Of a DNA stretch of 17,353 nt, positions 14,014-17,353 are shown piece by piece; the first letter of the stretch is position 1, and every line of letters begins with the position of its first letter. The stretch is taken from assembly GCA_964390805.1 (NCBI GenBank), contig CAYMKL010000138.1, positions 1 through 17,353 on the forward strand, read 5' to 3'. Position numbers and translations under genes: made by a program. The DNA comes from CAYMKL01 sp964390805 (GTDB lineage: Bacteria > Chloroflexota > Anaerolineae > VGOG01). The notes under the pieces were generated by a model, which had not been told where the DNA came from, searched no databases, and saw only the letters and a list, made by a program, of their open reading frames with translations.

Positions 14014-14066
14014 GCAGAAAGAACACTGATGCGCAGGGTTTACGGATTCCTCCTCAGTCCTAGTTC

Positions 14067-14204
14067 GACAATGTTAAGTTTAGACCTCCGAGGTCTCCGA
14101 TGGGTGATTGCACCCGTCACAATGCTTGCAAAAGCTACGATTTCGCCATCCTAAAGTCGTTTCATAGACCTCGGAGGTCTGACGCAGGCGAAGTTAACAT
14201 TGTC
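14067..14204. repeat. 138-bp inverted-repeat element (MITE-like) between yefM and mevalonate kinase
   Basis: Outer arms gacaatgttaa (14067-14077) and ttaacattgtc (14194-14204) are exact inverts. Inside, agacctccgaggtct (14082-14096) and agacctcggaggtct (14166-14180) are exact inverts of each other, and each is also a hairpin by itself. A further small hairpin gggtg-attg-caccc lies at 14102-14115. There is no ORF. The outer gacaatg motif recurs at 17307-17313. Confidence 0.75.
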
Positions 14205-14223
14205 AAGCTAGTCACATGAACGG

Positions 14224-15189
14224 TTAGCCTACCTCGCTGACAATAACATCCTTCGCCCCGGCCAAGCGCAGCATCATGTCCACCCGGCTGCGCGTTTCCT
14301 GAGTGACCAAAGCGATGATGTTGCCCCCGCGCCCGGCCCCGGAGAGCTTGGCCCCCAGTGCGCCGCCCTGGCGAGCGGCTTTCACCAGGCCCTCCAGCTC
14401 CGGCGAGGAAACGCCGATGAGCTGAAGCAGGCGGTGGTTTTCGTTCATAAGTCGCCCCACGGTCTCGCTCTCGCCCCGTTCAATAGCCTGCCGGCCCATT
14501 TTAGCGATGGTCCCGATCTCGTCGAAGATCTCCTCGTACTTTTCTCGCTCCCTTTCCCAGCCCCGGCGCACGTGGCTCACGGCTATCTTGGTGGGGCTGG
14601 CTATCCCGGTGTCGGCAATGGCCAATAGAAAGGGGCTCTTGACCGAGAAGATCTCCGTCTTCTGGTCCCTGACGAAATACACTGGCCTCTCGAAAGCGAT
14701 GACGGTGTTGTCAATGCCGCTGGGCGTGCCGTGGTGGATTTTCTCTGTCTCGAATACCAGGTTGGAGATGGCCTGGGGGCTCATCCGGTTCCCGAAGTGC
14801 TTGCACTGAGCGCCGCTTCGCTTACGGTCGAAGTGCTTGCCCAGGGCGCGGACGATTGCTGTGGAAACCGCTGCCCCGCTGCCCAGCCCCCGTGCGATGG
14901 GGATGGTGGAACTGACGGTGATGATCAGGTCATGCTTTGTCCCCACGCCGATATGCTCCAGGGTGCTGGCCACGATGGCTCGCAAAGCGTCGTCGGGTGG
15001 TGCCTGCGCAAGGGAGTAGCTTTGCTCCAGGTCCTCAGCGAAAATGGTGATGCCCTGGCCCTCAAGGCCCGTCTCGATCGTAGCCCTGGCTTTCACTTGG
15101 GTTACAGGCACAGCGATGGCCGGTTGGCCGTAGACTACCGCGTGCTCGCCGAAAAGGATGACCTTCCCTGGGGCGTAGGCAACGGCCAT
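14224..15189 (-). CDS. mvk: Mevalonate kinase
   Basis: The 321-residue protein is a GHMP kinase of the archaeal-type mevalonate kinase group: APGKVILFGEHAVVYG (6-21), the ATP loop PIARGLGSGAAVSTA (97-111), HGTPSGIDN (153-161, with the catalytic Asp160) and KLSGAGRGGN near the C-terminus. It phosphorylates mevalonate in the mevalonate route to isoprenoids. ATG 15189 is chosen; an in-frame TTG at 15213 adds an unusual basic leader. It lies 40 bases after the UbiA-family gene and is probably in its operon. Residues 121-132 are a repeat-derived insertion that duplicates KHF; removing it restores the family alignment. Whether the enzyme stays active is not known, though the insertion is away from the named motifs. 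Confidence 0.93.
   Translation of the reverse strand: MAVAYAPGKVILFGEHAVVYGQPAIAVPVTQVKARATIETGLEGQGITIFAEDLEQSYSLAQAPPDDALRAIVASTLEHIGVGTKHDLIITVSSTIPIARGLGSGAAVSTAIVRALGKHFDRKRSGAQCKHFGNRMSPQAISNLVFETEKIHHGTPSGIDNTVIAFERPVYFVRDQKTEIFSVKSPFLLAIADTGIASPTKIAVSHVRRGWEREREKYEEIFDEIGTIAKMGRQAIERGESETVGRLMNENHRLLQLIGVSSPELEGLVKAARQGGALGAKLSGAGRGGNIIALVTQETRSRVDMMLRLAGAKDVIVSEVG
14793..14840 (-). repeat. 36-bp in-frame repeat insertion in mevalonate kinase
   Basis: The 12-bp sequence cgaagtgcttgc occurs at 14793-14804 and 14829-14840, flanking 24 bp. On the coding strand the unit is gcaagcacttcg-acc...gctcagt-gcaagcacttcg, the window-wide repeat family with target-like duplications. It adds exactly 12 residues (DRKRSGAQCKHF) between KHF and GNRMS. 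Confidence 0.8.
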
Positions 15190-15229
15190 CTTAAGAATTC
15201 GTTCCTTTCTCAATTCGTGTAGTGATGTG

Positions 15230-16108
15230 CTAGAGGAAGTACAGGACTGCTATCACAGCTAAAGCCCAAAGGCCGAGAGCTATGATCATGGGCAGATCGC
15301 TTAGGAAAATCTCCTCAGGAGTACCGCCTTTGTTCTCGACGTGGATCAGGTAGAGGTAGCGGAAGAGACCGTAGAGTACGAAGGGGATGGTCAACATCAT
15401 GGCATGGTTGGGGGGCAGATTCGGCGCAGAGAAGGTGTAGAGAGAATAGGCGATAATCGTGGCTGAGGTGACGACGGCGATCATCTGATCTAATAGAGGC
15501 AGGCTGTACTCGTTCAAGCTGGCGCGGTGTTGGTTGGCGTTTTCTGCAAGCAGTACCAACTCGTGACGTCGCCTGCTGAACCCGATGAATAGAGCCACTA
15601 AGGTGGTGCAGACATAGAGCCAGGGGGAGATGGGGACGGAGATGACCACTGCCCCAGCCACCGCTCTCAAGACAAAGCCAGCGGCTACAGTCAGCACATC
15701 AAGGATCATGATGTTTTTGAGGGTGAAGGAGTAGACAATCATCGTGAGGAGGTAGCCCAGGGCGACCAGACCAAAATAGAAGTCTAGTAGGAAAGAGAGG
15801 GGCAGGGTGACGAGGGGGATCAACGCCCCGGCGGCGATAGCCACCGAGGGCTTCAGTTGCCCTGACGGCAGGGGGCGCAGACGCTTGGTCGGGTGCTGGC
15901 GGTCCTTTTCGATGTCCACCACGTCATTGATGAGATAGACTGCACTGGACATAAGGCAGAAGAGAATGAAGGCCGCAATGGTCTTCAGCAGGGGGGCTGG
16001 TGTGAACAGTTCTTCAACGAAGACCAGGGCGGTAAAGATGAACACGTTCTTCGGCCACTGCTTGGGCCGCATGGTCTTGAGGAGATTGATTAACATGGTC
16101 ATTTCCAT
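15230..16108 (-). CDS. UbiA-family polyprenyl-phosphate phosphoribosyltransferase (DPPR synthase-like)
   Basis: This membrane protein of about 292 residues has eight or nine hydrophobic segments and the UbiA aspartate motif NDVVDIEKDRQHPTKRLRP (61-79). The HPTKRxRP extension is typical of decaprenyl-phosphate phosphoribose synthases such as Rv3806c rather than quinone prenyltransferases. A second motif region is YSFTLKNIMILDVL (from about 136). The likely reaction joins PRPP to a polyprenyl phosphate, making a lipid-linked ribose precursor for cell-surface sugars. Its neighbour mevalonate kinase fits, since both act on isoprenoid supply or use. The ATG at 16108 is used; ATGs at 16102 and 16096 have better-spaced ribosome sites, so the start is uncertain. 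Confidence 0.88.
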   Translation of the reverse strand: MEMTMLINLLKTMRPKQWPKNVFIFTALVFVEELFTPAPLLKTIAAFILFCLMSSAVYLINDVVDIEKDRQHPTKRLRPLPSGQLKPSVAIAAGALIPLVTLPLSFLLDFYFGLVALGYLLTMIVYSFTLKNIMILDVLTVAAGFVLRAVAGAVVISVPISPWLYVCTTLVALFIGFSRRRHELVLLAENANQHRASLNEYSLPLLDQMIAVVTSATIIAYSLYTFSAPNLPPNHAMMLTIPFVLYGLFRYLYLIHVENKGGTPEEIFLSDLPMIIALGLWALAVIAVLYFL

Positions 16109-16132
16109 CCTACCTGTTTTGTTTTGGCGGAT

Positions 16133-16239
16133 GGAAAGTAACTTCCGTAGGCGTAAAACGTAATGAGTAAAACGTAATGTGTGATTTACGTTTCACGTTT
16201 TACGTTTCACGCAACCTGTGTCATCGGAAGTCACTTTCC
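16133..16239. repeat. 107-bp element with 15-bp terminal inverted repeats and acgtaaaacg core
   Basis: Ends ggaaagtaacttccg (16133-16147) and cggaagtcactttcc (16225-16239) are inverted copies, 14 of 15 matching. The inside holds two direct gtaaaacgtaatg copies (16153-16165, 16167-16179) and two tttacgtttcacg copies (16185-16197, 16199-16211), which pair into a long imperfect hairpin. It fills the divergent gap between the UbiA-family gene and tlyA. No ORF. Confidence 0.8.
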
Positions 16240-16325
16240 CCTTGGCAATTCTGGCTCGTGTATTTGGCTGGACTAGATGATACCAGATTATGCCGATTTG
16301 AGCAAATCAGCACTTCGGTTGCTGC

Positions 16326-16354
16326 TTGACTTTTTGTCAAGTTGCGGCTATCCT
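16326..16354 (+). promoter_or_regulatory. Promoter of tlyA, possibly leaderless
   Basis: -35 TTGACT (16326-16331), 17-base spacer, -10 TATCCT (16349-16354). Six bases follow before GTG 16361, so transcription should begin at or next to the start codon; there is no ribosome site. The -35 half is part of the palindrome ttgac-ttttt-gtcaa (16326-16340). Confidence 0.6.
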
Positions 16355-16360
16355 ATAACA

Positions 16361-17191
16361 GTGAAGAAAAAGCGTTTGGATGTGCTGCTGGTTGAGAGGG
16401 GCCTGGTCGAGAGTCGGGAGCGGGGCAAACGGCTGATCATGGCCGGCCAGGTGCTGGTGGACGGGCAGGTGATGGATAAGCCGGGGATGCAGGTGGCCGG
16501 CGGCGGCGATATTCGCCTGCGGGCGAAGCCGCCCTACGTCAGTCGGGGCGGGCTGAAGCTGGAGGCGGCGCTGGACAGCTTCCCCGTCCAGGTGGACGGG
16601 GCGGTGGCTGCTGATGTGGGGGCCTCCACGGGCGGGTTCACCGACTGCCTGTTGCAGCGAGGGGCGAGCAAGGTCTACGCCATTGACGTAGGCTATGGCC
16701 AACTGGCCTGGCGTCTGCGCCAGCATCCGCGGGTGGTGGTCATGGAGCGCGTCAACGTGCGCTACCTGGAGAGCCTGCCAGAGCCCATTGACCTGGCTAC
16801 CGTTGACGTTTCTTTCATCTCCTTGGAGCTAGTGCTGCCCAGCGTCACGGGCTGGCTCAAGCCAGGGGGTGACATCATCGCCCTCATCAAGCCTCAATTC
16901 GAGGCCGGGCGCGCAGAGGTGGGCAAGGGTGGAGTGGTGAAGGATCCCGGAGTCCACCGTGCTGTCCTGGGCAAAATCCTTGGTTGGGCTCTGGACCATG
17001 GCCTGGCGGTGCGGGGTCTGATGGCCTCGCCTCTCAAAGGGCCGGCTGGCAACCTGGAGTTCCTGGCTCACCTGAGCCAGGGCCACGGACAGGAGAGCAT
17101 CGAAATCGAGGAGGCCATAGCCAGTTGCCTCCCGCAAGTGTGTGACGAGTCAACGGGTAATGGGTTAACGAGTCAACGGGTAACGTGTTGA
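16361..17191 (+). CDS. tlyA: TlyA-family rRNA 2'-O-methyltransferase
   Basis: The 276-residue protein has an N-terminal S4 RNA-binding domain (KKRLDVLLVERGLVESRERGK, 3-23) and an FtsJ-like methyltransferase domain: SAM loop ADVGASTGGFTD (84-95), DLATVDVSFISL (144-155) and LIKPQFE (175-181). TlyA methylates 16S and 23S rRNA riboses (C1409 and C1920 in mycobacteria); loss gives capreomycin resistance there. GTG 16361 gives the family N-terminus; the frame extends upstream to 16277, but that part overlaps the promoter. The last 15 or so residues after SCLPQVC are encoded by an acgagtcaacgggtaa repeat and are unlike the family end. Confidence 0.93.
   Translation: MKKKRLDVLLVERGLVESRERGKRLIMAGQVLVDGQVMDKPGMQVAGGGDIRLRAKPPYVSRGGLKLEAALDSFPVQVDGAVAADVGASTGGFTDCLLQRGASKVYAIDVGYGQLAWRLRQHPRVVVMERVNVRYLESLPEPIDLATVDVSFISLELVLPSVTGWLKPGGDIIALIKPQFEAGRAEVGKGGVVKDPGVHRAVLGKILGWALDHGLAVRGLMASPLKGPAGNLEFLAHLSQGHGQESIEIEEAIASCLPQVCDESTGNGLTSQRVTC
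17145..17183 (+). repeat. Two direct acgagtcaacgggtaa repeats forming the tlyA C-terminus
   Basis: Identical 16-bp units at 17145-17160 and 17168-17183 (23-bp period) are read in frame as the tail of TlyA. Related text (gtcaacgagtgatgaggcaacgagg) lies after hpt at 11090-11114, and its reverse complement near 17207-17218. Confidence 0.65.
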
Positions 17192-17225
17192 CAAGTCATC
17201 CGCTACCTCGTTGCCTCGTCGCCTT

Positions 17226-17254
17226 TTGACTAATACCTGGATTGTGATTATACT
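17226..17254 (+). promoter_or_regulatory. Near-consensus promoter pointing out of the window
   Basis: -35 TTGACT (17226-17231), 17-base spacer, -10 TATACT (17249-17254). The start would be near 17261. The following leader carries cgcaacacgcaatacgcaacacg-type repeat text (17262-17284), and no clear start codon with a ribosome site is seen before the window ends at 17353. Confidence 0.65.
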
Positions 17255-17353
17255 ATGGGGCGCGCAACACGCAATACGCAACACGGTCTGTAGTAGTACT
17301 TAATTCGACAATGGCACATTTCTCGGCTGACTTCTCGCTGATCTAGCATTGGG

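Noticed and set aside
1..17353. tRNA, rRNA or riboswitch genes
   Set aside because: No cloverleaf, conserved rRNA block or recognised riboswitch core was seen in the intergenic regions on either strand.

Overview
The window looks like a piece of a Chloroflexota (Anaerolineae-like) genome, probably from a metagenome assembly. This is inferred from gene content: a TIGR03960/TIGR03936 pair upstream of rplU-rpmA, an archaeal-type mevalonate kinase beside a UbiA-family phosphoribosyltransferase, LysM-M23 peptidases, and a secreted C25-like protein with PKD and dockerin-like ends. A dense load of short interspersed repeats also fits. No rRNA, tRNA, CRISPR array or transposase was seen.

Layout. 1-3443 (+): the 3' part of a very large secreted caspase-fold (gingipain-like) protein, cut by the window edge. 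It opens with a perfect ADIPL pentapeptide array and holds a second, 8-residue array. 3488-5418 (+): an OsmC-family protein, a ROK sugar kinase and a YjbQ-family protein. 5548-8146 (+): a TIGR03960 radical SAM protein and its DUF2344 partner. 8118-8743 (-): a RelE-like toxin and putative antitoxin, lying between DUF2344 and rplU. 8888-11085 (+): rplU, rpmA, rpmE, then tdk and hpt for nucleotide salvage, ended by a strong terminator. 11214-13306 (-): a lipoprotein with a caspase-like His/Cys pair, translationally coupled to a LysM-M23 peptidase. 13386-13953 (-): a YefM/YoeB pair with a clear operator. 14224-16108 (-): UbiA-family phosphoribosyltransferase and mevalonate kinase. 16361-17191 (+): tlyA, possibly leaderless. 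A good promoter at 17226-17254 points out of the window.

Three themes stand out. First, one repeat family (core TTCGAC...GCTCAGG.CAAGC) occurs at five places, always in-frame inside a gene or forming its 5' end. In mevalonate kinase it is a clean 36-bp insertion between 12-bp direct repeats; in the C25-like gene it has expanded into a 24-bp tandem array. Second, the rplU operon and the RelE module are driven by divergent near-consensus promoters whose -35 boxes overlap by five bases, so they should exclude each other. Third, two unrelated genes encode proteins with clan-CD-like (caspase/gingipain) His/Cys arrangements, one secreted and one a lipoprotein paired with a cell-wall hydrolase. Functions are read from motifs only; no searches were run.
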